Origin: Deltaproteobacteria bacterium
Lineage (GTDB): Bacteria > Desulfobacterota > Binatia > UTPRO1
Reading direction: 5' to 3'
DNA: 32,084 bases
Assembly: GCA_029262315.1 (NCBI GenBank)
Contig: JAJCZP010000097.1
Coordinates: forward strand, 1 to 32,084
In this document: positions 24,036-32,084 of the stretch, one piece after another
Numbering within the stretch: the stretch's first letter is position 1
How the letters are laid out: each line of letters opens with the position of its first letter
Position numbers and translations under genes: made by a program
The notes under the pieces: generated by a model
What the model saw: the letters and a program-made list of their open reading frames with translations, nothing else
Told to the model about the DNA's origin: nothing
The model's database searches: none

Positions 24036-25042
24036 TGCACGCCGCCTCCGGTGAGGCCAAAGGACCGTTGGACGACGATCCCGAGCCGGCGCATCCGCTT
24101 GCGGAGGCCGAATCGGCTCATCCCGAGGGCCGCCGCGGTCCGGGTCACGTTCGAGCCGTGGGCCTCGAGCGCCTCGGCCACGAGCTGGCGCTCCAGATCA
24201 CGCATGGCTTGGGCCGGGGAACGGGGGGCCGCCCCCGGAGCCCCGCCCCCGGATGGTACGCCCCAAGAACCCGTCCCCGCAGGCGCACTTCCGCGGATGC
24301 GGGGGGAAAGATGGCGCAGCGCCACCCGTCCGAGCCCACGGGCCAGGGTGGCGGCCCGGGCCAGCTCGTTCCGAAGCTCGCGGACGTTCCCGGGAAAATC
24401 ATAGGCGATCAGCCGATCGAGGGCCTCAGGCGCCAGAACGACCATCTGCCCGCCGCTCCGTGCGGCCAGCGCGCGAAGAAAGTGCTCGACGAGCAACGGA
24501 ATGTCGCTCCGTCGTGCGCGCAAGGGGGGCAAGGTGATCGTCAGCACGCTCAGCCGATAGAATAGATCCGCGCGGAACGTCCCACGCGCGGCCGCGGCCT
24601 CGAGCGAGGCGTTGCTGGCGGCCACGATACGGACGTCGACCGAACGACTCCGGTCGGCCCCCACCGCTCGGATCTCGGCGTTCTCGAGGACGCGCAGCAA
24701 CCGTGCCTGCAAGGCGGGCGAAGTAGTCGCGATCTCATCGAGAAACGCCACACCCCCGTGGGCGGATTCGAGGAGGCCCGGACGATCGCGATCGGCTCCG
24801 GTAAAGGCGCCCCGGCGATGGCCGAAGAGCTCGGCGTCGAGCATCGCATCGGGCAGGGCCGAGCAGTTGATGGCGACGAACGGTCGCCCGCGCGGCGCCA
24901 GCGCCCGCGCCACGACCTCCTTCCCGGTGCCCGTCTCGCCTTCGACCAGCACCGTGACGTCGCTCGCGATCGCCGCGCGCACCATGTCGGCGACCTCGTG
25001 CATCGCCGCGCTATCGCCAAGCAAGCCAGGTATTCCGGTCAT
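24008..25042 (-). CDS. Sigma-54-dependent transcriptional activator without receiver domain
   Basis: A 344-residue bacterial enhancer-binding protein. The AAA+ domain has Walker A GETGTGKE (35-42), the sigma-54 contact loop GAFTGA (78-83), Walker B GGVAFLDEI (96-104), and sensor II FPGNVREL near 206-213. The C-terminal Fis-type helix-turn-helix is GSNVTRTAAALGMSRFGLRKRMRRL. No receiver, PAS, GAF or other input domain precedes the AAA+ domain, so control must come from a partner protein or from its own level. ATG at 25042 has GGAGG 7 nt upstream; an open frame reaches 25075 with no added homology. It ends 14 bp before the tRNA-Asn gene. No sigma-54 promoter was found in the window. Confidence 0.88.
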   Translation of the reverse strand: MTGIPGLLGDSAAMHEVADMVRAAIASDVTVLVEGETGTGKEVVARALAPRGRPFVAINCSALPDAMLDAELFGHRRGAFTGADRDRPGLLESAHGGVAFLDEIATTSPALQARLLRVLENAEIRAVGADRSRSVDVRIVAASNASLEAAAARGTFRADLFYRLSVLTITLPPLRARRSDIPLLVEHFLRALAARSGGQMVVLAPEALDRLIAYDFPGNVRELRNELARAATLARGLGRVALRHLSPRIRGSAPAGTGSWGVPSGGGAPGAAPRSPAQAMRDLERQLVAEALEAHGSNVTRTAAALGMSRFGLRKRMRRLGIVVQRSFGLTGGGVHCTSPSARL

Positions 25043-25124
25043 CGGGCTGCCTCCACCACTCCTCAGGGGAGACACCTAGCAGAGCAACGCCGGAAGGCGC
25101 GCGGGTACGAGTCGTCGCGGGCGT

Positions 25125-26393
25125 TCAGCGCTGCCAGACGAACACGTCGGAGACACCATTCGTATCGCCGTCGACCAGATTCGCGGCCTCGCCGTAGACC
25201 GTGACCACATCGCCGGTGGCCGACACGGCGGCCCCAGAGAGATACGTTGCCGCGTCCCCAGCCACCAGCCGACTGAGACGACCGCTCTCGCGGTCGCGCG
25301 CAAAGACGTCGGTGACAGCGTTGGTATCGCCATCCACGAGGTTGGTCGCGGCGCTATAGAACACGACCATACGGCCGTCCCGAGACAGCGCCCCTTCGAC
25401 GCTGGCCCCATCGGCCTCCGCCCCATCGGCGGCAATACTCACCCGCGTGGGCTCTGCCTCGGCGCGCATGCGGACGAACAGATCGACCTTCCCCTTGGTA
25501 TCCTCGCCGTCCGGCAGAAGCTCGCGTGCGCTGCTGCTGAACGCGACGACCGCGCCGTCGCCCGAAAGCATCGGGAATCCGATGCTCGCGCTCGTGGGTT
25601 CGCGATCAGGATCGGCGATGGACATCCGCTCGGTGGTCCCACCGCTCCGATGCCGCACGAAGACATCGATCGCCCGATTCTGATCGTTCGGCACCAGATT
25701 GTCAGCCGCACTCGCGAACGCCACCGAGTCACCATCCGCGGAGAGCGACGGCCAGAAACTCATCCCTGCCCCCTGCCCGTGGACACCGACGCTGACACGC
25801 TCGGTCGTGTCCGCCTGACGGTCGCGCACGAACACATCGGTCGCGCCGTTGGTGTCGTCCGCGACCAAATTGGCCGCAAAGCTCCGGAACGCGACGAACC
25901 GGCCGTCGGCGGAGATGCTCACGTGACCGAAACTGGTACCGTCGGCCTGTGCACCAGCCGCCCCCACACTGACGCGCTCGGTCGTCCCGAGCTCACGATC
26001 CCGGACGAAAACGTCCGCCACACCGTTGCTGTCGCCCGGCACGAGATTGCTGGCCACGCTGGCAAACGCCACGAAACGCCCGTCACCCGAGAGTGCCACC
26101 CCCGCACTCAGGCCATCGCCGCCGCGACCGTCGCCGCCGACGCTGACCCGCTCAGTCGTTCCGGTCCGCCGCGCATAGACGAAGACGTCGGTCATGCCGT
26201 TCTGGTCGTCGGCCACGAGATTGGTCGCGTCGCTCGCATAGGCGACGACGCTCCCGTCGGCGGACACCGCCGAGACGAAACTCGCACCGTTGGCGGTACT
26301 CCCATCGGGAGCCCGGCTGATGCACTCGATCGTCTCCCCACAGACCGGCCCGACCCACAGGACGAGCAGGACACCCGCCGCGACGAGTCTCAC
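25125..26393 (-). CDS. Secreted WD40-like beta-propeller protein
   Basis: About 422 residues with a signal peptide (MRLVAAGVLLVLWVGPVCG). The rest is about seven repeats of 55-57 residues, each with S.DGR.VAF.S.A.NLV..D.NG..DVFVRDR and a TERVSV turn. This matches TolB/PD40-type propeller blades; the D.NG segments look calcium-binding. The start is GTG at 26393, overlapping the upstream hydrolase stop as GTGA, so translation is coupled (an earlier GTG at 26396 is also in frame). It would be exported or periplasmic. The coupled hydrolase suggests a shared envelope task, not a proven one. Confidence 0.85.
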   Translation of the reverse strand: MRLVAAGVLLVLWVGPVCGETIECISRAPDGSTANGASFVSAVSADGSVVAYASDATNLVADDQNGMTDVFVYARRTGTTERVSVGGDGRGGDGLSAGVALSGDGRFVAFASVASNLVPGDSNGVADVFVRDRELGTTERVSVGAAGAQADGTSFGHVSISADGRFVAFRSFAANLVADDTNGATDVFVRDRQADTTERVSVGVHGQGAGMSFWPSLSADGDSVAFASAADNLVPNDQNRAIDVFVRHRSGGTTERMSIADPDREPTSASIGFPMLSGDGAVVAFSSSARELLPDGEDTKGKVDLFVRMRAEAEPTRVSIAADGAEADGASVEGALSRDGRMVVFYSAATNLVDGDTNAVTDVFARDRESGRLSRLVAGDAATYLSGAAVSATGDVVTVYGEAANLVDGDTNGVSDVFVWQR

Positions 26394-27760
26394 CACCGTT
26401 GCCCGCTCATCCGCAGTGCACGCCGGAACCCGCGCGCACGCGCGGCGAGCGTCGCTGCCTGCGCTGGGTCGCGCGCGAGCCGGTTCGTCGTCTCTCCCGG
26501 GTCGGTCGCGAGATCGTAGAGCTCATAGCGCTCCGCCACGTCGAACGGGCGAAGCATCACGCGCGACGCCGGCACCGGCGGCCCGGCGCCGCGGGTATGC
26601 ACGAGCTTCCAGCGTCCCTTCCGAACCGCGAACGGGTGATTCGTACGCGCGCCGACCGCAAGCGCCACGTGGTCGGCCGCCACGACCCCGTCCGTGAGGA
26701 GCTGGTCGCGCACACTCGTCCCCTCGAGCCCAGAGACCGGATCGCCAACCAACGCGAGCAACGTGGGCGTGAGATCGACGCCGCTCATCGACTGGGCGAC
26801 GACGCGCCCCGCGGGCAGTGTGCCGGGCCAGCTGATGACCAGCGGCACGTGCAGCGTCGTTTGGTACACGAACCACCCGTGCTGCAAATACTCGGTACGC
26901 TCGGTGAGGCTCTCTCCGTGATCGGCCGTGACGACGATCAGCGTACGCTCGCCCATGCCGAGTTCGCGAACCACATCGAGGAGTCGACCGATCTGACCGT
27001 CGGTAAAGTTGATCTCGCCGTCATAGCGCCGGACGTACGATGAAAGGCGCGTCCGGCCCTCCACGAACTGGTAACGCGGGATGCTGCCAAGCCCGATGTT
27101 GCCCCGGCCCACGGGAAGCGGGGCATCGGTACCGAACCAATCCTCCGGATAGTCGGTGCGCGTTTCCCACTCGTGATCCGCTGCGTACGGACCATGCGGG
27201 TCCATGAGGTGGAGCCACAGATGCCAGGGCGAGGCGGGCGCCTCGCGCAACCAGGCCTCGGCCATGGCGGCGCCGTTGGCGTCCGAGTGCAACGTCTCGT
27301 CGTGACCGAAGATCTCGAAGACATCGAACCCTTGCGCGAAGCCGAACCCGTCGCCGACGAGCTCGTTGCCGACGAATCCGGCCGTCGTGTACCCCCGTGC
27401 GCGTAAATGCTCCGCGAGCGTGGTGACATCCGCGGGTAGGCTCGCCCGGTTCTCGACCACCCGATGACCCGGCTGATACAGCCCCGTCAGGAGAGAGGCC
27501 GTCGCCGGCGCCGTTTCCGGTGCCGTCGCCATGACGGCCTCACACCGCACCCCGCCGCGCGCGAGCTCGTCGATCCGCGGGCTCGTGGGCACCGGGTAGC
27601 CGTACGCACCGAGGTGGTCGGCGCGAAGAGTATCGACCGTGATCAACAACACGTTCGGGGGTGCCGTCCGATCGTCCGCGGCTACCGCCGGCGGGACGCC
27701 GAGCCAGCCGAGCGCCGCGAGCGCGATGGCAGCCGGAACGCGTACAGAGGAGAAACCCAT
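26390..27760 (-). CDS. Exported sulfatase-superfamily hydrolase lacking the FGly Cys/Ser
   Basis: A 456-residue protein with a signal peptide ending near AVA (about 27). The alkaline phosphatase-superfamily fold shows VLLITVDTLRADHLG (metal Asp 43), HLMDPHGPY, and VVTADHGESLTE as the later metal motif. The activation segment, normally CxPSRxSLLTG, reads TAPATASLLTG (T83-A-P-A-T). With neither Cys nor Ser to become formylglycine, classical sulfatase action is unlikely. A Thr nucleophile, as in phosphodiesterases or phosphoethanolamine transferases, is possible. The ATG at 27760 sits 142 bp from the divergent kinase gene. The gene is first in an operon with the propeller protein. Confidence 0.85.
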   Translation of the reverse strand: MGFSSVRVPAAIALAALGWLGVPPAVAADDRTAPPNVLLITVDTLRADHLGAYGYPVPTSPRIDELARGGVRCEAVMATAPETAPATASLLTGLYQPGHRVVENRASLPADVTTLAEHLRARGYTTAGFVGNELVGDGFGFAQGFDVFEIFGHDETLHSDANGAAMAEAWLREAPASPWHLWLHLMDPHGPYAADHEWETRTDYPEDWFGTDAPLPVGRGNIGLGSIPRYQFVEGRTRLSSYVRRYDGEINFTDGQIGRLLDVVRELGMGERTLIVVTADHGESLTERTEYLQHGWFVYQTTLHVPLVISWPGTLPAGRVVAQSMSGVDLTPTLLALVGDPVSGLEGTSVRDQLLTDGVVAADHVALAVGARTNHPFAVRKGRWKLVHTRGAGPPVPASRVMLRPFDVAERYELYDLATDPGETTNRLARDPAQAATLAARARGFRRALRMSGQRW

Positions 27761-27802
27761 CCTGGAGGCCTTGAAACACGAGTCGCCAGGCCGTGCAATC
27801 TG

Positions 27803-27832
27803 GACGGACCGTCACATCCATGACGGTCCGTC
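27803..27832. promoter_or_regulatory. Twin palindromes in the divergent promoter region
   Basis: GACGGACCGTC (27803-27813) and GACGGTCCGTC (27822-27832) are each 11-bp palindromes around a central A or T. Their centres are 19 bp apart. Together with a flanking A and T they also form a 12-bp perfect inverted repeat with loop CATCCA. They lie between the sulfatase-like gene (-) and the receiver-kinase gene (+). A pair of dimer sites for a regulator is the simplest reading. A cruciform or hairpin is the alternative. Confidence 0.6.
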
Positions 27833-27902
27833 ACAATCGCTCAAGTTCCCGGAAGCAGCGGCCGATAGCACTACGGGCTGACTTTCGCCCACACCACGCG
27901 CC

Positions 27903-29138
27903 ATGCCCGTTCGCCTACTGCTCATCGACGACAGTCCGTTCGACCGCGAACTCGTCCGCCACGCGCTGACGCAGGCTCAGACGGACGCCCCGATTCAGAT
28001 CGTGTCGGCGGACACGTGGACCGAAGCCTGGCCTCACGTGGCCGAAGGCAAGCTCGACATCATTCTGCTCGACTTCCTCCTGCCGACGATGACCGGCCTG
28101 GAGGTGCTCGAGAAGCTGCGGCTCCATCCGCACCCACCGATCATCATGGTCAGTGCGCAAGACGATCTGCCCACCGCGATCGAAACGCTCCGGGCCGGCG
28201 CCCACGACTATGTCATCAAGTCGGGCGACTGGGGACGCGAGCTCTGCCGCGCGGTCGAGCGGGTCCTGGTGCGCGCCGGGCTGGAGCAAGAGTTCGCCAC
28301 CACGCGCGCCCGAGCGGCGAGCCAGGCCGCCGAGCTCGCCCGCACGGTCGAGACCGAACGCGCGCACGCGCAGACCCGCAAACGCGAGATCGAAGAGCTG
28401 TACGTCCAGACCGAAGAGATGGCCCGCATGAAGACTGAGATCGTGGCCAACGTCTCGCACGAACTCAGGACGCCGCTGAACAGCGTCCTCGGCTATGCCG
28501 ACCTCCTCGAGGATCAGATTCCCGGCGACGACGCGACGGAGGCCCGCCACCTCCTCCGCGAGCTGCGTGCGCAGGCGTTCCGCCTGCACACCGTCGTCGC
28601 CTCCGTGCTCTCGGTCGAACGGCTGCGCAGTGCCCGCGAGCCCGTGGCCATCTCTCGCTTCCCGCTGGCCGGCATCGTCGAGGAACTGCGTGCCGACGCG
28701 ATGGTGCTCAACGCGGACAAGGGACTCGTCACCTCCTGGACCGGCCCGAGCCGCGGCACGCCGGTCGAGCACGATCGCGTCAAGATCCGCGCCATCGCCA
28801 AGCAACTCGTCAGCAACGCAATCAAATTCACGCCGGCGGGATCGGTGCACGTCACGGTTTGCCGCACCGCCGGCGGCGGCGTCGTCATCGAGGTCCGGGA
28901 TACCGGGATCGGCATTCCGGCCGAGGCGCGATCCTTGATCTTCGAGGACTTCCTGCAGCTCGACGGCTCGAGCACCAGGCGCTACGAGGGCCTGGGACTC
29001 GGGCTGGGGATCGTCAAACGCTACACGGCGCTGCTGCGCGGGGTCGTGACCGCGCAAGACGCCCCCGGAGGCGGCACGACCGTGCGTGTCGCGCTGCCCC
29101 CACCCTCGGCGCGCCGCAAGCGCCTCGCCGCCCGGTAG
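27903..29138 (+). CDS. Receiver-histidine kinase hybrid
   Basis: A 411-residue cytoplasmic signalling protein. The N-terminal receiver domain (1-122) has the acidic pair D9/D10, phospho-acceptor D57 in ILLDF, S84 and K106. A helical coiled coil (about 125-180) leads to the HisKA domain with phospho-acceptor H186 in SHELRTPLN. The HATPase domain has N305 (N box), DTGIGI (333-338) and GLGLGLGI (363-370). The order receiver then kinase, with no membrane segment, makes it a relay protein whose kinase is controlled by phosphorylation of its own receiver. The start ATG has no good ribosome binding site. The upstream palindromes suggest regulated transcription. No cognate output regulator is next to it. 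Confidence 0.92.
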   Translation: MPVRLLLIDDSPFDRELVRHALTQAQTDAPIQIVSADTWTEAWPHVAEGKLDIILLDFLLPTMTGLEVLEKLRLHPHPPIIMVSAQDDLPTAIETLRAGAHDYVIKSGDWGRELCRAVERVLVRAGLEQEFATTRARAASQAAELARTVETERAHAQTRKREIEELYVQTEEMARMKTEIVANVSHELRTPLNSVLGYADLLEDQIPGDDATEARHLLRELRAQAFRLHTVVASVLSVERLRSAREPVAISRFPLAGIVEELRADAMVLNADKGLVTSWTGPSRGTPVEHDRVKIRAIAKQLVSNAIKFTPAGSVHVTVCRTAGGGVVIEVRDTGIGIPAEARSLIFEDFLQLDGSSTRRYEGLGLGLGIVKRYTALLRGVVTAQDAPGGGTTVRVALPPPSARRKRLAAR

Positions 29139-29327
29139 CGGGGAACCGCACCGGCGCATTCCGGCCGGCCTGAAACGGCCGTGCGGTCGTGCACTCTCCA
29201 CGCGCCCTCACACGGCAGTTCGGCGCCCGGATTCGGCCTCTTGCCCGGACCGGCGCCCTGCGATATCGAGACCTTCGGGGAGTCCTCGTAGCGAGGGCCT
29301 ACAGCACGATCGACGTGGGGGTCACGA

Positions 29328-30344
29328 ATGGATGCCGAACGCACGATGAACCGGGCCGCAACACTACTGATGGGGAGCGCGCTGGCGCTGATCCTGGCGC
29401 TACCGGTGACCGCGACCGCTCAGGGACGCGGAGTACAATTCGCCCCCGATGGCTCCGGGAGAGTGCTGGTCAACAAAGACGTCGGTGTCGACCGCTTCGC
29501 CATTACCAAGAATCCCGATGGCTCGCTCACCGGCAACGTCTTCCGGACCGACGGTAGCGATCCCATCTTCCTCGTCTGCACGCCACTCGTTCCCGCGAAC
29601 ACCTACACCTGCAGCGCGGCGGATCCGTGCCAGGATCTCGGAAGTGGACCGGCGCGCGGCATTCAGCGCACGCCGGACCTCCAGATCGTCCTGGTCAACA
29701 AAGACGTCGGCACAGACCGCTTCGCCATCAGCTTGAACGCGGATGGCACCGTCTCCGGGAACGTCTTCCGGGAGAACGAGCCGTCGCCCGCTTTCATCCA
29801 CTGCACCCCGACGGGCCAAGCGAACGAGTTCTCGTGCTCCGGTGCCGATACCTGCGTCACCGAGACCTGTGTCGATCAGTACACCGTCATCGGCAATGTG
29901 ACCCTCCCCTCCGATTTCTTCGACGTGCCGAGCCCCTGCAACGAGCCGTTCCTCTTCACATCCGAGGTCACCCTGCCCGCGAACTTCTTCGTACCGCCAG
30001 AGACCGTCACCTTCTCCATCACTGCCAGCGAGGGCGTGCAGGGCTTCACGATCGACGCCACCTATCCGACCCCCAAGGGCGCGTTCAGCGGCAGCGCCGA
30101 CGGCGTCGGCTGCTTCGCGAATGGAGACAACTTCGTCGGCAACGACACCGATGACGGAAATCTCCGCTTCGTCATGGGGAAAGCCACCGACCTGACCCTG
30201 CCCATCGACATCACGTGCACGTTCGACGAGACCGAGGGTATGGACCTCGCGGCTGGCGACATTGGCGTCGATGTAGTGAACGTCACGCAGAACGCGGCCT
30301 CCGGCAACACGATGGCGGTCGGCGTCAACGTTGCCGTTCAATAG
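29328..30344 (+). CDS. Exported protein with two VLVNKDVG repeats
   Basis: A 338-residue protein with a signal peptide (through about residue 32, ATAQG). Two repeats of about 68 residues follow, each with VLVNKDVGxDRFAI, a N.DG..GNVFR segment, a conserved C-T-P, and a closing C..AD.C. The second half begins after the sequence CVDQYTVIGNVTLP and is beta-rich, with Cys pairs and an acidic DDGNLRF region. No known enzyme motif was recognised; a secreted or surface function is likely. ATG at 29328 is preceded by GGGGG about 7 nt away; an internal ATG at 29346 is also a good start. It converges with the cyclase gene, whose stop is 12 bp beyond. Confidence 0.78.
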   Translation: MDAERTMNRAATLLMGSALALILALPVTATAQGRGVQFAPDGSGRVLVNKDVGVDRFAITKNPDGSLTGNVFRTDGSDPIFLVCTPLVPANTYTCSAADPCQDLGSGPARGIQRTPDLQIVLVNKDVGTDRFAISLNADGTVSGNVFRENEPSPAFIHCTPTGQANEFSCSGADTCVTETCVDQYTVIGNVTLPSDFFDVPSPCNEPFLFTSEVTLPANFFVPPETVTFSITASEGVQGFTIDATYPTPKGAFSGSADGVGCFANGDNFVGNDTDDGNLRFVMGKATDLTLPIDITCTFDETEGMDLAAGDIGVDVVNVTQNAASGNTMAVGVNVAVQ

Positions 30345-30356
30345 CAGCCGCCGCGC

Positions 30357-31940
30357 TCACAAACTCCCGGAGGGGGCCCCGAGACCGTAGACCTCGACGG
30401 GCTCGCTCCGGCCGCGTAGCGCGACGGCCTCGCGAAACGCGATCGCACAGCTCACGCCCTGGTCTGCCGCTGCCGCGTAGACCCGCTCGGAGGCCACCAC
30501 GTCGTGGTCGCGCTCCTTCCCGAGTTGTTGCAGACGGGCCGCGACATTCACCGTGTCTCCGATGACGGTGTACTCGTGTCGATCCGCGGCGCCGATCAGG
30601 CCCGCGACCACGTCGCCGCTATGCACCGCCACGGCCATGGCAAGCGGTACCCGATCGGCCGCGGCCCGCCGAGCATTCAGCTCGGCAAGGCGCTGCCGCA
30701 TCCCGAGCGCGCAGCGCAGGCCATCGGCCGCGGCGTGGTCATCGCGCCCGTCCGGCTCGAACAAGCCGAAGATCACCAGCACGGCATCCCCGATGAACTT
30801 GTCGATCGATCCTCCGCAGGTACGCGCCCACGAGGTCATCTCGGTGAAGAACTCGTTCAACGTTTCCACCACCTGCTCGGGCGCCGTCCGCTCGGCGAAC
30901 GACGTAAAACCACGAAGATCGCAGAACAGCACGGTAGCGTGGCGGCGCTCCCCGAGCTGACGGGACCCCGCCGCCAGGAGCTGGTCGCGAACGGCTGGAT
31001 CGACCACGCGCCCGAAGGTCTGGAAGATATGCTCGCGATCGCGGAGCGCCCGCACCATCGCGTTCACCCCGTCCTCGAGCACCCCGACTTCATCGCCGGA
31101 CCCGACCGGCACCTGCACCGCCAGATCCCCACGCTCGACGCGTCGTAGGGCCCCGACGACGTCACCGAGCGGCCGGGTCAGCGTGCGGGCAAGCAGGATC
31201 GTGAGCGTCACGCCAACCAGCAGATAGACCCCGAACGTGGCACGGCTGGCGATCGCAAGATCACCGATGATGCGGGTGGGGTCCATGCCGCCCGCCAGGC
31301 GCGCCGCGGCGGACTGCACCAGGCCCAGAATCGTGAACAGAGGGAGAAACGCCACGGCCGTCAGAAACACGAGGAGACGCATCTGGACCCCAAGCGGCCG
31401 CGCCCCTGGCACGTCGGCAAGGCGCCCCTCCGGAAAGACGTGCGGCACGACCTGGGCGCGGAAGATCCAGTCGACGAGGAGGTATCCCGTCGTGGCGGCG
31501 AGGAAGCTGTTCACCAGTGGGGAGAGCACGTGTTGCGAGGCGAGTTCCGGCGCCCAGGTGCCGAAGCGGCTGATCGTCAGGAGGGGGAAAAAGATCGTGC
31601 CCACGACCCAGCCGGTAAAACACGCGCCGGCCATCAAAATCGGACCGTTCAGCACGCGCCGCTGCACCTTGAGCGGGGCCGGCGGAGGGACACCCGCACG
31701 AAAATACGCGATCACCGGCCACAGGTATGCGACCAGAACCAACGTCGTGAGCGGATAGACGATGCAGCGATAGAGCGGCAGCCAGGTAAGGTCGTACGCC
31801 CGGACGGCGAGCGCGAAATCCGACAGGCTCTGCATCAGATCGATCGTCTGTCCCGCGGTCACGCCCGCCAGAAGGTTGACGGAGAGCAGCGTCACCACCG
31901 AGAGCCCTACCCACAGAAGCGATGCCTTGCGCTCGGCCAC
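30357..31940 (-). CDS. Membrane-bound class III adenylate/guanylate cyclase with HAMP domain
   Basis: A 527-residue protein. Hydrophobic segments lie near 9-28, 57-80, 98-122, 135-160, 188-212 and 235-255. A HAMP linker follows (about 250-305: RTLTRPLGDVVGALRRVERGDL). The catalytic domain has metal Asp D341 (FCDLRGFT) and D385 (KFIGDAVLVIFG), substrate-site K381, and the C-terminal VIGDTVNVAARL with the transition-state Asn and Arg. Essential residues are present, so it should be active, probably making cAMP (the base-specificity residues resemble adenylate cyclases). The start codon is GTG without a clear ribosome binding site. No ligand-binding input domain is recognisable outside the membrane part. 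Confidence 0.9.
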   Translation of the reverse strand: MAERKASLLWVGLSVVTLLSVNLLAGVTAGQTIDLMQSLSDFALAVRAYDLTWLPLYRCIVYPLTTLVLVAYLWPVIAYFRAGVPPPAPLKVQRRVLNGPILMAGACFTGWVVGTIFFPLLTISRFGTWAPELASQHVLSPLVNSFLAATTGYLLVDWIFRAQVVPHVFPEGRLADVPGARPLGVQMRLLVFLTAVAFLPLFTILGLVQSAAARLAGGMDPTRIIGDLAIASRATFGVYLLVGVTLTILLARTLTRPLGDVVGALRRVERGDLAVQVPVGSGDEVGVLEDGVNAMVRALRDREHIFQTFGRVVDPAVRDQLLAAGSRQLGERRHATVLFCDLRGFTSFAERTAPEQVVETLNEFFTEMTSWARTCGGSIDKFIGDAVLVIFGLFEPDGRDDHAAADGLRCALGMRQRLAELNARRAAADRVPLAMAVAVHSGDVVAGLIGAADRHEYTVIGDTVNVAARLQQLGKERDHDVVASERVYAAAADQGVSCAIAFREAVALRGRSEPVEVYGLGAPSGSL

Positions 31941-32027
31941 GAGCGTGCATCATCGCGTGCGAACCGGACTGCGTCCAGGGTGGCGAGCGGAGCGCGGTGC
32001 GATTCGCTCCCGGACGCGATTCCGCCC

Positions 32028-32084
32028 CTACCAGGCCTCGCTGCCCGGCTCCCCCTTGAACGGCCCGACGATGGCCGCCGTGAT
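32028..32084 (-). CDS. Possible C-terminal end of an unidentified gene
   Basis: A frame enters from the right edge and stops with TAG at 32028-32030, leaving 18 residues that end FKGEPGSEAW. The short peptide looks like ordinary coding sequence but is too short to assign. It would be upstream of the cyclase on the same strand, with 87 bp between. Confidence 0.3.
   Translation of the reverse strand: MTAAIVGPFKGEPGSEAW

Overview
The window is GC-rich, densely coded chromosome from a Gram-negative-type bacterium. Signs of this are many signal peptides, a GST, an AddAB-type nuclease, a sigma-54 activator, class III cyclase and histidine kinase signalling, and secreted Cys-rich and thrombospondin-3-like proteins. 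The mix fits the broad deltaproteobacterial neighbourhood (Myxococcota, Desulfobacterota or Binatota-like), but no phylogenetic marker settles the taxon. No IS element, prophage, integrase or CRISPR array was seen.

Layout. 1-1358 (+): the 3' end of an M1-type aminopeptidase, then a glutathione S-transferase. 1444-7646 (-): a nucleotidyltransferase-glycosyltransferase fusion, then a two-gene secreted-protein operon closed by an intrinsic terminator. The operon encodes a 290-aa Cys-rich protein and a 1061-aa vWFA protein with 15 Cys-rich repeats; both end in the same unnamed domain. 7647-8117 is non-coding. 8118-10022 (-): an atypical citrate synthase followed by a class II aldolase-like protein. 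10188-10388 (+): a possible small gene with its own promoter. 10420-18379 (-): radical SAM protein, then addB and addA overlapping by GTGA.

18532-19344 (+) is a membrane-anchored peroxiredoxin-like protein whose catalytic Cys codon is an in-frame TGA. A perfect 8-bp hairpin with a GGT loop follows at the spacing of a bacterial SECIS element, so it is very probably a selenoprotein. 19367-21208 (-): a secreted DUF4892-like protein and a PLP enzyme of the ACC deaminase/D-cysteine desulfhydrase family. 21277-23568 (+): a methyltransferase and an MFS transporter.

23660-23993 (-) is a tRNA-Asn(GUU) gene split by a 258-nt group I intron between anticodon bases 35 and 36. It has a promoter overlapping the end of the upstream sigma-54 activator gene and a terminator behind it. 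26390-27760 and 25125-26393 (-): a translationally coupled pair, a sulfatase-superfamily hydrolase without the usual Cys/Ser and a beta-propeller protein. 27903-29138 (+): a receiver-histidine kinase, separated from that pair by two matched palindromes. 29328-30344 (+): a secreted repeat protein. 30357-31940 (-): a membrane adenylate/guanylate cyclase. A partial gene may run off the right edge.

The two strongest findings are the selenocysteine peroxiredoxin with its SECIS hairpin and the group I intron inside tRNA-Asn.
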